Positions 8,376 through 18,610 of a stretch of DNA of 64,000 nucleotides are shown here, piece by piece. The notes under the pieces were generated by a model that saw only the letters and a list, made by a program, of their open reading frames with translations, did not search any database and was not told the origin of the DNA. Within the stretch, counting starts at the first letter, position 1; each line of letters begins with the position of its first letter. The stretch lies in contig CP070751.1 of assembly GCA_020348445.1 (NCBI GenBank), positions 2,021,930 to 2,085,929 on the forward strand, in the 5' to 3' direction. Source of the DNA: Thermoplasmata archaeon. Its GTDB lineage: Archaea > Thermoplasmatota > Thermoplasmata > GCA-020350865. Position numbers and translations under genes: made by a program.

Positions 8376-11300
8376 TTACACACTGTATCTTGCAAGGGCA
8401 TAGTACCTTGTTTCCCTGCCCACAACTTCCCTGCTTATCAAACCCTTCTTCTCAATCTTTGTTAGATGATAACCAGCAACTTGGCGACTGATGCCCATCA
8501 TAGATGCTATCCTCTTCTGTACTATACCTGAGTTTTCCTCTATTATCCTGAGTATCTTCTCCTGAATATCGCTTAGCGTGGGAATTCCACCCTTTGGTTT
8601 TGGAATATCAGCTGGGTAAAAGCGTTTTTTAATACCGTCCTCTCTTGAATATATCATATGGGCCTCCTCTAAGTGTTTGATGTGATATACGAGTTGACCG
8701 CTGCCTAAACCCAGATCATCTCTTATCAATCCAAAATGAGCTCCCGGGTTTCCTATGATATATCCATAGATCCTTTCTCTCGTGGGTTGATCGAGGAGGT
8801 TCTCCTTCTTTATCCTGGAATAGAGTGGAATGAACAAGGATATCAATCCATATTTCATAACTTCAAGGGAGATTGCGGCCAAGCCGAAGGCACCAATGAA
8901 TCCTATCAGAAAGATAAGTGCCCATGGGAACTCAGGACCTGTAGGTTTTACCACAGGCTCTTTCGCTAGTAAGGCTACTACTAGGTCTGTATCCGACTCA
9001 ATTGTTATTTCCTGTGTACTGGAGAGAGTATCTTTTACAATCAAAACACGATATGGATTATGATCAAAAACTGATGTGCCGGTCTGCGAGGTCTGAATTA
9101 CAGGTATCCCTTCAGTCCATCCATCTTTCCCTGTGATATCTGTATGAATAAGATCATCATTTACATCGTATACGAAAATTGCTGCACCTGCAACTGGGTT
9201 TCCTTCTTCATCCACAACCCTGACCCGCAACAACCACTGAACCTCCAGACTGGATGTCGAATCCAAATGTGAATCCTCAACTGTGGTGTTTACCTTGGTT
9301 ATACTAGAATCCTTAAGCCAGAGTTCCTTAATCGTGGAATCGATGAAGATCATCTCAGAATCCACCATGGTGTTGTTGATGATTCTCAGTGAATCCCCTG
9401 ATTTGGCATAGATACCATATTGCAATGAATTGCTTATGACATTGTTTGAAATAGTGGGAGAGGAATATTCACCATATATTCCATATTCTGAATCAGAAAT
9501 CGTGTTATCTGCGATATTGGGAGAGGCATTTTTCAGATATATACCATAATCGTTTTTAGATGCGGTGTTGTTTGTGATAGATATCGAGGATGAGTTTTCC
9601 ACCATTATAGCTATTTGATTTTCCTCTAGGATATTACCATCAAATTCCAAGATTGGAAATCCTGGAACTGGATCGTACCAATACGCTATCTTGTTCTTGT
9701 AGAAATAGTTCCAGTTAAAGCAATTGCTCAGCGTGGAATTGTAATCCTTTGCACCAAATTCGGTGTTGTATGAAATCGTGTTGTATCTGATGGCATCGTT
9801 ATGGGCATGGAAAGTAACGATACCGTACTTTCCGTCAGTTATTATGTTATTTGCGATATAAGCGTTGGTTGTTCTATAGCAGTATATCCCATAATCGTAG
9901 TCTTGGATTATATTGTGGGTACTATTATCGTGGGTAATCTGTGTTGAATCCGTTTCTTGCAGATAAATCCCATATTCTCCATCCTGAATTGTGAATCCCG
10001 ATATACTGACATTATCACCAGTTACAAAAATTACCTTTCCATAACCATCTCCATCGATTATGGTTTCATCAGGGTCCTCACCCAAGAGGGTTATTGACTT
10101 GGTTATGGTGAGATGTTCATGATAAATTCCCTTATAAACGTATATAGTATCTCCGTCTTCAGCGTTCATAATGGCCTCCTGTATGGAGGTGAAAAGGGCA
10201 CCCCCGCTGTCATCCACAGTTATGTTGTTGGGCAAGGTGACTGTTAAGATACCTGTGGTGTCCGAAATCACTCCTCCACCATATTTTGCTGTTACGACAC
10301 AGGTTCCCAATCCTACGGCCGTGAAAGTCGTTTGCGAACCTGGTGTTGTCACTGTACCAACATCTGTATCGTCACTTTCCCATGCAACTGAGACATCGCG
10401 AAGATACTGTGCGGTGGTATTGTAGGCCGCCGCATAAAATTTGTCTGTATCACCTATGTCATATTCCACATTTTCCACAGCATTTCCCAAACCATTGGCA
10501 GCATCTCTGATAACTATATAATCGATGGTTGGTGGAAGTACAATAATCTGGGTCGAGGCGATGTTGGACATCGTATCCTCTAAAGTTATCTTTACAATTC
10601 CATATTCTGTATTGCTGCATGTTACTGTTGAATAATAACCAGGACTGGTTACCACAACGACATCTGTATTGTTACTAACCCAAGTGGATATGCTTGCAAC
10701 ATCTCCGATGTAATCTGCAGTGTAATTGTAAATTGCCCCGTAAAATGTTGTCTGATGACCCACGGGGTACCTTGGGTAATTTACAGGTTTTGTGAGGTCC
10801 TTTCCCCCACCATCTGGTGCATCCCTGATCAATATGTAATCCACTGTCCAGTTAAGCACCGTAACTGTGGTAATATATGAATGGATTCCATCAGTCAAAG
10901 TTACTGTTACAGTCCCTCCATTGGTTTCATTGCATACAATTATCGAGTAATTACCGGGACTTGTAACGTCCACTATCGAATAATTTGAACTAATCCAAAT
11001 CGAGGTCAGTGAAACACTGCCCTTGTAATCCACAGTGCTGTTGTAACTTGCCCCATAGAAGATGTCGTTGTCCCCTTTATGGTAGCTGATTGTGGAAATC
11101 TCGCCTCCTGCTCCGCCATCGGCTGAACGGATCTGGATATAGTCTGTCCTTGGTGCAAGAACTGTAAGAAAACCTGTTGTGTTGATGTAAATGTCATACG
11201 TGGCCCTCACAAAGCACATCCCATCAGAGCTCACCCATTTTGCAGTAAATACTGTAGATGAACCTGGTGAAGTTACAGTTCCCAATGTAATATTGCTGCA

Positions 11301-14300
11301 TTCCCAAACAGCAATTACATCCTTTACATAGCCAGTTGTATAGTTGAAGGCAACTACATAATAAACGTCTGTTTCCCATACGCAGTAAGTCTTATCTCCA
11401 ATTACATTACCTGAATCGCCTGGGGCGTCTCGAATCGAGATATAATCTATTGTCCAGTTCAATACAGTAACTAATGTTGTATTTGAGCATCCCATTGCCC
11501 ATAAGGTGATAGTAGAGGTTCCAGAGTTCGTGTCGTTACAGGTAACAGTAGTAGAATCGCCAGGACTTGTCACTGTTACTACATATGGATTGGAGGAGCT
11601 CCAATTCGTTCTTGTGGGTACATCCCCTAAATATCCTACAATATTACTGTAAAGGGCACCATAATAGATATCTACACTTCCTTTCTTATATTCGGGATCT
11701 ATTACCACATTACCCAATCCACCTGGGGCATCACGGATCTGGATGTAATCCACTGTATAGCTTGAAACAGTTAGTATGCCAGTATTATCTGATATTGTGG
11801 CATTATAAATGGCAGTGACAATGCAAGTTCCATCGCCTACTGGGTCAAAATAGGTGGAAGAACCTGGGGTTGTTACTGTTCCTACATTTGTGTCGTTGCT
11901 TGCCCATGTTACGTTGGTATCACCAAGACATCCATGTGTATAGTTGTACGCTGCCGCATAGAAACTGACATTGCCATACCATGTATAGAAGAACATGTTC
12001 TCTACCTCCTCGCCACCTCCATTGCGTGCGTCACGGATGATTATGTAATCAACTGGTGCCACTCTTAGTGTACCTGTGGTGTTGATGATACCACCTCCGT
12101 AATCTGCTTCCACTATGCAGGTTCCTATTCCAACTGCATAAAATGTTGTAGAGAGACCTGGTGTTGTCACTGTTCCTACACTTTCATCATCACTGGACCA
12201 ATTTACCATGACATCTCCAATATATCCATGGGTATTGTTGTAACCAGCGGCATAAAAGACATCGCTGTCTCCCATCTTATAGACAATATCTTCCACAAGC
12301 GAGCCTGATCCATTGGGAGCGTCCATAATCCAGATGTGGTCCACATCATATGTCATTACTGTTATCGTTCCTGTTGTATTAGATATCCCTCCACCGTAAT
12401 TGGCTCCAATAACACAGGTACCAACTCCTACTGCCTGGAAGGATGTGGATGATCCATAGGATGTTACTGTGCCCACACTCCAATTTGTGCTATTCCATGA
12501 CACAGCGTAGTCCCCCAGATAGCCAAAGGAGTTGTTATAACAAGCTGCCCAGAAGGTATCGCCTTGACCTATGTAGTACGTTTTATTACCGACAATTAAC
12601 CCGCCATCATTTGGCCCGTCTCTTATTCGGATGAAATCCACGGTATAATTCATAATCACAACGTATTGTACAGAGTATGTGAGACCCAAATAACTTGCAT
12701 TGAACCAAACAGTGTATGGAGAGCCGCCCACATCGATCCCATTCGTTGTTGCAGGCGTTGGTCCAAGAAGAGTGGCCGAACTCCCCCCAGCAGTCCAATC
12801 CGCACTCACTGTCCCGAGATAGCCAACAGTGGAATTGTAGGCCGAGCAGTAACCCCATTCCTGGTATCCCGTGGGTACAGTACCACCTGAAAGTGGTGTC
12901 CCATCGGGAGTGTCAGTGATTATTATGTAATCAACTGTCCCATTACCTTCTACTTGGTATTGTACGCTGTCGAAATGGCCATAATAACTGGCATTGAACC
13001 AAACAAAACAACTAGTTGTGGTTCCAACATCGATTCCGCTTCCATAACCCTCAGAAGGACCAATTAGGGTGGAAGTCCCGCCCTCAGCACTCCAGTTCGC
13101 TTTCACTGTAAAGATGAAACCTGCTGAATTGTTGTACGCCGAGCAGTATCCCCATTCCTGATATCCTGGTTGCACGGTCCTGTCAATAAGTGGTATTCCA
13201 CCGGGGATATCAGTGATATTTATGGAATCGATTGTATAGATGCTGACATTGTACTGAACACTGTCAAAATATCCAAGATAACTTGCATTAAACCAAACTA
13301 AACCTGGGGTGTTGTTCACATTTATAATGTTCATTACCCCGGGCGTGGGGCTCATAAGATATGCGGATCCACCCTCAGCAGTCCAATTCGCACTTACTGT
13401 TTCGATGTAACCAAAAGTATCATTGTATGCCGAGCTATAGCCCCATTCAATGTGACCTTGGGGTACTAATCTGTCGACAAGGGGTGTTCCATCTGGATCA
13501 TCTGTAATATCTATATAGTCAATTGTTGGTGAAACCACGGTGTACATAACACCGGCTATGTGCCCCATATAGCTTGCATTGAACCAAACATAACATGCTA
13601 TGGTGCCCACATCGATACCATTTGTGATGGCTGGGGTGGGACCAAGAAGTGATGAGTCTCCGCCAATCGCGAGCCAATCCGCGTTTACAGTACCAATATA
13701 ACCCAAGGTGTCATTATATGCCGAGCAATAACCCCACTCCTGGTATCCTACAGGCACGGTACCACCTGCAAGTGGTGTGCCATCAGGAACATCCGTGATA
13801 TTTATGTAATTTACTGTATAATTGATAACATTATATTCAACACTGTAGAATCTGCCGCCAAAACTTGCGTTGAGCCAGACTGTAACTAGGAAGTTGCCAA
13901 CATCGATTCCATTTGTTGTTTCAGGTGTGGGTCCAAGAAGTGTGGCTGAACCCCCTTCTGCTGTCCAACCTGCACTCACGGTTCCTAGATAGCCAATCGT
14001 AGTATTGTATGCCGAGCAGTGACCCCATTCCTGGTATCCTGTGGGTACATTCCCACCAGTAAGTGGAACACCATCAGGAATATCAGTGATCATAATATAA
14101 TCAATTGTATAATTCCCACTTATAAAGTACTCAACACTGGCGTTATGGCCAAAATAGCTTGCATTGAACCAAACAAAAAGACCCAACATGTTTCCAACAT
14201 CGATTCCGCTTCCATGACCCTCCGAAGGCCCAATGAGAGTGGATGATCCGCCATGCGCACTCCAGTTCCCGTTCACTGTATAGAGGAAGCCTGCCGTATT

Positions 14301-15659
14301 GTTGTACGCAGAGCAGTTACCCCATTCCTGATAATCTGAGGGCACGGTCTTATCTATAAGGGGATTGCCGCCAGGTATATCTGTGATATCAATGAAATCT
14401 ATTGTGGGTGGGATCACATTGTATGTGACACTATCTGAATTTCCATCATAACTTGCATTGAACCAAACGATCCCTAAAATTGTACCAACATTGATTCCAT
14501 TTGTGTGTTCGGGAGTAGGACCGAGCAGCGCCGAATTTCCACCCAATGCTATCCAATTTGCAGAAACTGTTCGCAGGTAGCCCACTGAATCATTATAAGA
14601 GGAGCAATAACCCCATTCAAAAAAACCTACAGGCACAGTTCCTCCTGCAAGGGGTGTACCATTAGGAGTATCTGTGATATTTATGTAATCCACTGTCCAA
14701 TTGTCAACCATGTACTTGACGCTGTCTGTATGTCCACTGTAACTTGCGTTGAGCCACACTGATGCAACTGTACTTCCGACATCTATTCCATTTGAATCTG
14801 CAGGTGTGATTCCTAAAAGTGTGGCAGAACCGCCTCCTGCTGTCCAATCTGCACTCACCAAACCGATGTAGCCATAAGTGCTGTTGTACGCCGAGCAGTT
14901 GCCCCACTCCTTATGGCCCATGAACACTGCACCTCCTGCCAGAGATGTACCATTTGGAGTATCTGTGATATCAATGTAATCAATTGTTGGTGATATCACT
15001 GTATATGCTACACTATCTGTAAAGCTGCTATTAGTGGCATTAAGCCAAACTGTAACTGGAGTCGTCCCAACATCGATTCCGTTGCTCGTGGCTGGTGTTC
15101 CTCCTAGAAGCGTTGACGTCCCGCCCTCTGCAGTCCAGTCAGCTTTTACAATGCCAAGATAACCTGCAGAGATATTATAAGCTGAACAGTAACCCCATTC
15201 TATAAAGCCTGTAAGTACCACACCTCCTGAGAGGGGTGTACCATCTGGTGTGTCTGTGATTTCTATATAATCGATTCCAAAGGACGTTATATTCAAATCA
15301 AAATCGTCGCTTACCATCATTGATGAATTCTCCCCTGTTATCGTGGTCAAACCAGTGGATTCGGCTGTGAATGTAGAGGATGTTCCTGTGGCATTGTCAA
15401 ATGATCCCAATCCAGCAGATTCGTTCCATTCCACCTCCACCAGATCAATGTAACCGGCTGTAATGTTGTAGCCTGAGGCATAAGCCTTGACTTCTCCCCC
15501 GACTATCAGGTTGTGTCCGGTGATCTTTGTTCCGTCTGGGGCATCTGTTAAAAGTATGTAATCCACGGTCCCGGCCTCAGCCTCTTCCTGAAAAAAAAGC
15601 AGGAGGCTCAACATCATCATCACGAACAAAAATATGCCTAGGATCTTGCTTCCCTTCAT
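8376..15659 (-). CDS. Giant 18-repeat surface receptor with NosD-type beta-helix and two cytoplasmic wHTH domains
   Basis: About 2,427 residues. The frame is open to an ATG at 15680, but the TATA box is at 15694-15700, so a transcript starting about 25 bases downstream would begin inside that codon region; the ATG at 15659 with GAGGGA 5 bases upstream matches the paralogues (MKGSKILGIF) and is preferred. The signal peptide ends EEAEA. Eighteen Ig-like repeats follow to about residue 1810; 17 keep the Y/F-N-x-(S/T) sequon and one (around ALYSNIVGY) has lost it. A NosD/pectate-lyase-like beta-helix (about 1811-2120; SIQEAIMNAEDGDTIYVY) and a small carboxypeptidase-regulatory-like domain (VVDEEGNPVAGAAIFVYD) precede a hydrophobic segment (about 2245-2281). 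The last 140 residues are two wHTH domains with SRQVAGYHL in the second recognition helix. Regulator role is inferred from the architecture. Confidence 0.88.
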   Translation of the reverse strand: MKGSKILGIFLFVMMMLSLLLFFQEEAEAGTVDYILLTDAPDGTKITGHNLIVGGEVKAYASGYNITAGYIDLVEVEWNESAGLGSFDNATGTSSTFTAESTGLTTITGENSSMMVSDDFDLNITSFGIDYIEITDTPDGTPLSGGVVLTGFIEWGYCSAYNISAGYLGIVKADWTAEGGTSTLLGGTPATSNGIDVGTTPVTVWLNATNSSFTDSVAYTVISPTIDYIDITDTPNGTSLAGGAVFMGHKEWGNCSAYNSTYGYIGLVSADWTAGGGSATLLGITPADSNGIDVGSTVASVWLNASYSGHTDSVKYMVDNWTVDYINITDTPNGTPLAGGTVPVGFFEWGYCSSYNDSVGYLRTVSANWIALGGNSALLGPTPEHTNGINVGTILGIVWFNASYDGNSDSVTYNVIPPTIDFIDITDIPGGNPLIDKTVPSDYQEWGNCSAYNNTAGFLYTVNGNWSAHGGSSTLIGPSEGHGSGIDVGNMLGLFVWFNASYFGHNASVEYFISGNYTIDYIMITDIPDGVPLTGGNVPTGYQEWGHCSAYNTTIGYLGTVSAGWTAEGGSATLLGPTPETTNGIDVGNFLVTVWLNASFGGRFYSVEYNVINYTVNYINITDVPDGTPLAGGTVPVGYQEWGYCSAYNDTLGYIGTVNADWLAIGGDSSLLGPTPAITNGIDVGTIACYVWFNASYMGHIAGVMYTVVSPTIDYIDITDDPDGTPLVDRLVPQGHIEWGYSSAYNDTFGYIETVSANWTAEGGSAYLMSPTPGVMNIINVNNTPGLVWFNASYLGYFDSVQYNVSIYTIDSINITDIPGGIPLIDRTVQPGYQEWGYCSAYNNSAGFIFTVKANWSAEGGTSTLIGPSEGYGSGIDVGTTTSCFVWFNASYYGHFDSVQYQVEGNGTVDYIIITDTPDGTPLSGGTVPTGYQEWGYCSAYNSTVGYLGTVSADWTAGGSSATLLGPTPATTNGIDVGGSPYTVWFNASYLGLTYSVQYVVIMNYTVDFIRIRDGPNDGGLIVGNKTYYIGQGDTFWAACYNNSFGYLGDYAVSWNSTNWSVGTVTSYGSSTSFQAVGVGTCVIGANYGGGISNTTGTITVMTYDVDHIWIMDAPNGSGSLVEDIVYKMGDSDVFYAAGYNNTHGYIGDVMVNWSSDDESVGTVTTPGLSTTFYAVGIGTCIVEADYGGGIINTTGTLRVAPVDYIIIRDARNGGGEEVENMFFYTWYGNVSFYAAAYNYTHGCLGDTNVTWASNDTNVGTVTTPGSSTYFDPVGDGTCIVTAIYNATISDNTGILTVSSYTVDYIQIRDAPGGLGNVVIDPEYKKGSVDIYYGALYSNIVGYLGDVPTRTNWSSSNPYVVTVTSPGDSTTVTCNDTNSGTSTITLWAMGCSNTTLVTVLNWTIDYISIRDAPGDSGNVIGDKTYCVWETDVYYVVAFNYTTGYVKDVIAVWECSNITLGTVTSPGSSTVFTAKWVSSDGMCFVRATYDIYINTTGFLTVLAPRTDYIQIRSADGGAGGEISTISYHKGDNDIFYGASYNSTVDYKGSVSLTSIWISSNYSIVDVTSPGNYSIIVCNETNGGTVTVTLTDGIHSYITTVTVLNWTVDYILIRDAPDGGGKDLTKPVNYPRYPVGHQTTFYGAIYNYTADYIGDVASISTWVSNNTDVVVVTSPGYYSTVTCSNTEYGIVKITLEDTMSNIASTQIIVLPPTIDYIVIRDAANGLGNAVENVEYDIGDTDKFYAAAYNTTAQYLRDVSVAWESDDTDVGTVTTPGSQTTFTAVGLGTCVVTAKYGGGVISDTTGILTVTLPNNITVDDSGGALFTSIQEAIMNAEDGDTIYVYKGIYHEHLTITKSITLLGEDPDETIIDGDGYGKVIFVTGDNVSISGFTIQDGEYGIYLQETDSTQITHDNSTHNIIQDYDYGIYCYRTTNAYIANNIITDGKYGIVTFHAHNDAIRYNTISYNTEFGAKDYNSTLSNCFNWNYFYKNKIAYWYDPVPGFPILEFDGNILEENQIAIMVENSSSISITNNTASKNDYGIYLKNASPNIADNTISDSEYGIYGEYSSPTISNNVISNSLQYGIYAKSGDSLRIINNTMVDSEMIFIDSTIKELWLKDSSITKVNTTVEDSHLDSTSSLEVQWLLRVRVVDEEGNPVAGAAIFVYDVNDDLIHTDITGKDGWTEGIPVIQTSQTGTSVFDHNPYRVLIVKDTLSSTQEITIESDTDLVVALLAKEPVVKPTGPEFPWALIFLIGFIGAFGLAAISLEVMKYGLISLFIPLYSRIKKENLLDQPTRERIYGYIIGNPGAHFGLIRDDLGLGSGQLVYHIKHLEEAHMIYSREDGIKKRFYPADIPKPKGGIPTLSDIQEKILRIIEENSGIVQKRIASMMGISRQVAGYHLTKIEKKGLISREVVGRETRYYALARYSV

Positions 15660-15693
15660 TACTATCCCTCTTGTACTCATAATGAAAAACGAG

Positions 15694-15754
15694 TATAAAT
15701 GAAGTTTGGAATGATTTTTGCCAAATATATATGATTTGTGGAATGATTTTTGCC
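15694..15754 (-). promoter_or_regulatory. Promoter with the clearest paired upstream boxes, for 8376-15659
   Basis: Plus-strand reading: TATAAAT 15694-15700, box 1 TTTGGAATGATTTTTGCC 15705-15722, box 2 TGTGGAATGATTTTTGCC 15737-15754. The two boxes differ only near their left end and are 32 bp apart, three helical turns. In gene direction each reads GGCAAAAATCATTCCA, and the proximal box ends 4 bases before the TATA box, where the TFB recognition element would be. Confidence 0.8.
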
Positions 15755-15862
15755 TATTATTTATTGTTTATGGAAATTTGTTTCTAAACATAACCTCCTA
15801 TCTAAAAAAATTATGGCATCCAAGATATATAAATCCTTCTTGAATTTCCATGAAAATAGTCT

Positions 15863-18610
15863 TTAAAGCGGTACCTGCCAAACATCATCTACCCGGGAAT
15901 GAACATAGTAACCCCTACCAACTTCGAAATAGTCAGACGACCCCATCTTCTCCCATCTCTGCACCCGAGAATTATAGGTCCAGATCGCATCCACATCAGA
16001 TGGGAAGTCGATGTTGTTCAACGCTGAGGTCCTGTCCCTATTGTTCTGTGAGGGGTAGCCTACCATGTTCCATCCTGGGTGTAAAGCAATGTTCTGGTTC
16101 TCGGTTGGCCGAGTGCCGTTATAGAAGAAAACCGTGTCTCCAGGTTGAGTGATATGAATCCAAATGCCCATTTTTTCGTTTAGTTCACTTAAATCATTTC
16201 CATAGGGCTTGCCTACTTTGTAATGCTTCCATTGGTCTTTTTTGTCTGTGATATTATACCATTGGACAGCATCATACAAGCCATTAATTGACCCAAGCAC
16301 TTTTGTAAGGTTTTGCTCTTCCTGGATTAGAGGGAGAGAAATGAGGTTCCAGCCCTGCTTTAAAATCATATAATTTTTATTAGGCTCGATAAGGGGGTAG
16401 TTGTCCTGGGAGTCCGAATCAATAATATAGGGATTCTTACCACCCCCTCCAATTGTCCCGTTATCAACTATGCCATCGCTCCCCAAAATGTTTTGACCTT
16501 CTCCATTGTACTCGTCATACGCCCCTTCACTTGATTCATCGAAATCTGACCAGTAATTCCCTCCTGACGGATAGCCTTCGTCCCATCGGTTTGCATTATT
16601 GGTGCCATCGTAAGCTTGAATTGCATTGTTTATGATGTTGTTGTGGTAAATACTATTATTTGACGAGTCGTTTAAATATATGCCGTAGTTGCCGTTCGAG
16701 AAGACGGTATTCCCTAAGATACCATTCCAGTTGGAAGAAGAGAGAAGGTGGATGCCATCCAAACTGTTCAAAGTAATATTGTTACCTATTATAGCATTGT
16801 TCAATGCTGAAGAAAGCCAGATGCCGTGAGTGTTGTTCGAAATATTGTTGCCTGATATAACATTTTTGCTTGAGGAAAAGGAAAAAGCGGAAAGATTTAT
16901 GCCTCTTAAATTGCCGGAAATATCATTGCCTGTTATTTTGTTGTTGGATGACAAATCGAGAAGGATACCATCATAATTGTTCGATGATATTATGTTGTCT
17001 GTTATTATGTTGTTGTCTGAAAATCTGAAAAGATACAATCCATGCTTATTATTCGTAATGTTGTTGTTATGTATGGCATTCCTTTTGCATATACCTTCGA
17101 AAAAGATTCCGCTTTCCTCGTTCGAGGTGATTTTGTTACCAAAAAAGTAGCTCTCGTGGACATCAGCCAATTCAATGCCATTATCGGCGATCGAGAATAT
17201 GATATTACCTATGATGTTGTTTCTGTAGGATGATCCGACATAAATACCCTCGGCTCCACTATGCGAAATGTTGTTGCCTACGATATTGGTCTCATTGGAT
17301 ACAATGATACTGATGCCTTTTATACCATCCCCGTAAAGGTGGTTATTTTTAACGGTGTTCCCATGGGAATCCGTAAGTTCAATACCCCAAGTGCACCCGT
17401 CACAGGTGTTGTTTTCGATGGTGTTGTTCGAGGAATATATCAACCGAATGCCTATGGGATTGGAAGAAGCATTGTTGCTTCCTATGTAGTTCCCATCGGA
17501 ATATTCAAGATGGATGCCATCACCCCAGAAGAGTGAAGTCATGATATTACCTGCGATGTAATTTCCATGGGAATTAATAAGACGGACGCCATCACCGTAC
17601 TGGTTGTTCGATATGGTGTTGCCAGATATATTGTTACTGCTGGAATAGGAGAGATAAATAAAATGATATTCGTTGTTATCCAAAATATTGCCCATGATAT
17701 AATTTCCGTCGGAATTAATAAGATGGATGCCATAAACGCTGTTATTTATAAATGTATTGCCTGATATGTTGTTTCCGTTAGAATGATGGAGGTAAAGACC
17801 TATACCGGCATTGTTTTGGACAAAATTGCCTACGATGTTATTCCCACTGGAATGATAAAGGTAGATACTGTATGCATTCCTGCATAACGAAACACCATTA
17901 TTTATGATATTATTATTAAAAGAAAAACCAAGAGAAATACCAACATAAACATTGGTAATTGCCTGAGCCTCCACATTGACGTTCGTGCAATTGGCAAGGA
18001 TAACCTGTCCTGCATCAAATGGAACCATGCCCTCTGTTCGGTCCTTCCAATAATGAATCGGTCTGTCGTTGACTGTATTTGAAATGTCGATATTGTGCGT
18101 GTTCCAGTGCTCAAGGGAATCACCCTCAATATAAATTCCATTATCAAACATATTATTGTCCATGACATTAATCCCATTAGATCTCGAAATATATATTCCT
18201 ATCTCGGTGGTTGAAAATTTATTGCCTGCAATGGTATCATAATCGGATTCTATTATAATCCCTGTAGTAGTAGTCGCACCAGTGATTGTGAACCCAGAGA
18301 CATTTACATAATCAGAAGTAATTCGTACCACGCCATCACTCACATCAATTATCGTATTATCTCTATTTTCCCCAGTCAAATTTATTGTTTTATTTACTAA
18401 AACATTTTCATAATACGTCCCGCTAAAGACATAGACTGTATCCCCATCTTTTGCCGCGTTTATAGCATCCTGTATCGTGGGATAATTAGTGGGGACATAG
18501 ATTGTTATGCTTCCAGAAGTAGATGCAAATTCAAAAACCAAATCAATTGTAGTAAAGATTGTAAAAATAAGAATTAAACAGAGTATGATTGATTGAATTT
18601 TCTTCCTCAA
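15863..18610 (-). CDS. Secreted NosD-like parallel beta-helix protein with paired C-terminal GWN module
   Basis: About 915 residues from a TTG start at 18610. The frame also has an ATG at 18631, but TTG overlaps the upstream stop as TTGA and has GGGAGG about 7 bases before it, so it is preferred. A signal peptide (SIILCLILIFTIF) is followed by a long right-handed beta-helix with many N-x-I-x-x-N rungs (NNISGNTF, NNTIENN), as in NosD/periplasmic copper-binding family and pectate-lyase-like proteins. It ends after a W-SDF-rich loop near DEYNGEGQN. The last ~170 residues form a paired module: GWNLISLPL, QWYN, DQWKHY, then GWNMVGYP, AIWTYNSRVQRWEKM, FEVGRGYYVH. There is no C-terminal membrane helix, so anchoring is unclear. 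It is translationally coupled to the gene upstream, which has the same layout. Confidence 0.8.
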   Translation of the reverse strand: MRKKIQSIILCLILIFTIFTTIDLVFEFASTSGSITIYVPTNYPTIQDAINAAKDGDTVYVFSGTYYENVLVNKTINLTGENRDNTIIDVSDGVVRITSDYVNVSGFTITGATTTTGIIIESDYDTIAGNKFSTTEIGIYISRSNGINVMDNNMFDNGIYIEGDSLEHWNTHNIDISNTVNDRPIHYWKDRTEGMVPFDAGQVILANCTNVNVEAQAITNVYVGISLGFSFNNNIINNGVSLCRNAYSIYLYHSSGNNIVGNFVQNNAGIGLYLHHSNGNNISGNTFINNSVYGIHLINSDGNYIMGNILDNNEYHFIYLSYSSSNNISGNTISNNQYGDGVRLINSHGNYIAGNIMTSLFWGDGIHLEYSDGNYIGSNNASSNPIGIRLIYSSNNTIENNTCDGCTWGIELTDSHGNTVKNNHLYGDGIKGISIIVSNETNIVGNNISHSGAEGIYVGSSYRNNIIGNIIFSIADNGIELADVHESYFFGNKITSNEESGIFFEGICKRNAIHNNNITNNKHGLYLFRFSDNNIITDNIISSNNYDGILLDLSSNNKITGNDISGNLRGINLSAFSFSSSKNVISGNNISNNTHGIWLSSALNNAIIGNNITLNSLDGIHLLSSSNWNGILGNTVFSNGNYGIYLNDSSNNSIYHNNIINNAIQAYDGTNNANRWDEGYPSGGNYWSDFDESSEGAYDEYNGEGQNILGSDGIVDNGTIGGGGKNPYIIDSDSQDNYPLIEPNKNYMILKQGWNLISLPLIQEEQNLTKVLGSINGLYDAVQWYNITDKKDQWKHYKVGKPYGNDLSELNEKMGIWIHITQPGDTVFFYNGTRPTENQNIALHPGWNMVGYPSQNNRDRTSALNNIDFPSDVDAIWTYNSRVQRWEKMGSSDYFEVGRGYYVHSRVDDVWQVPL
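15942..15997. repeat. 56-bp exact repeat in C-terminal GWN module (partner 18686-18741)
   Basis: Identical over 56 bases to 18686-18741, offset 2,744. It encodes the segment VDAIWTYNSRVQRWEKMG in both 15863-18610 and 18607-20556. Exact identity at third codon positions points to recent duplication or gene conversion of the module. Confidence 0.85.
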
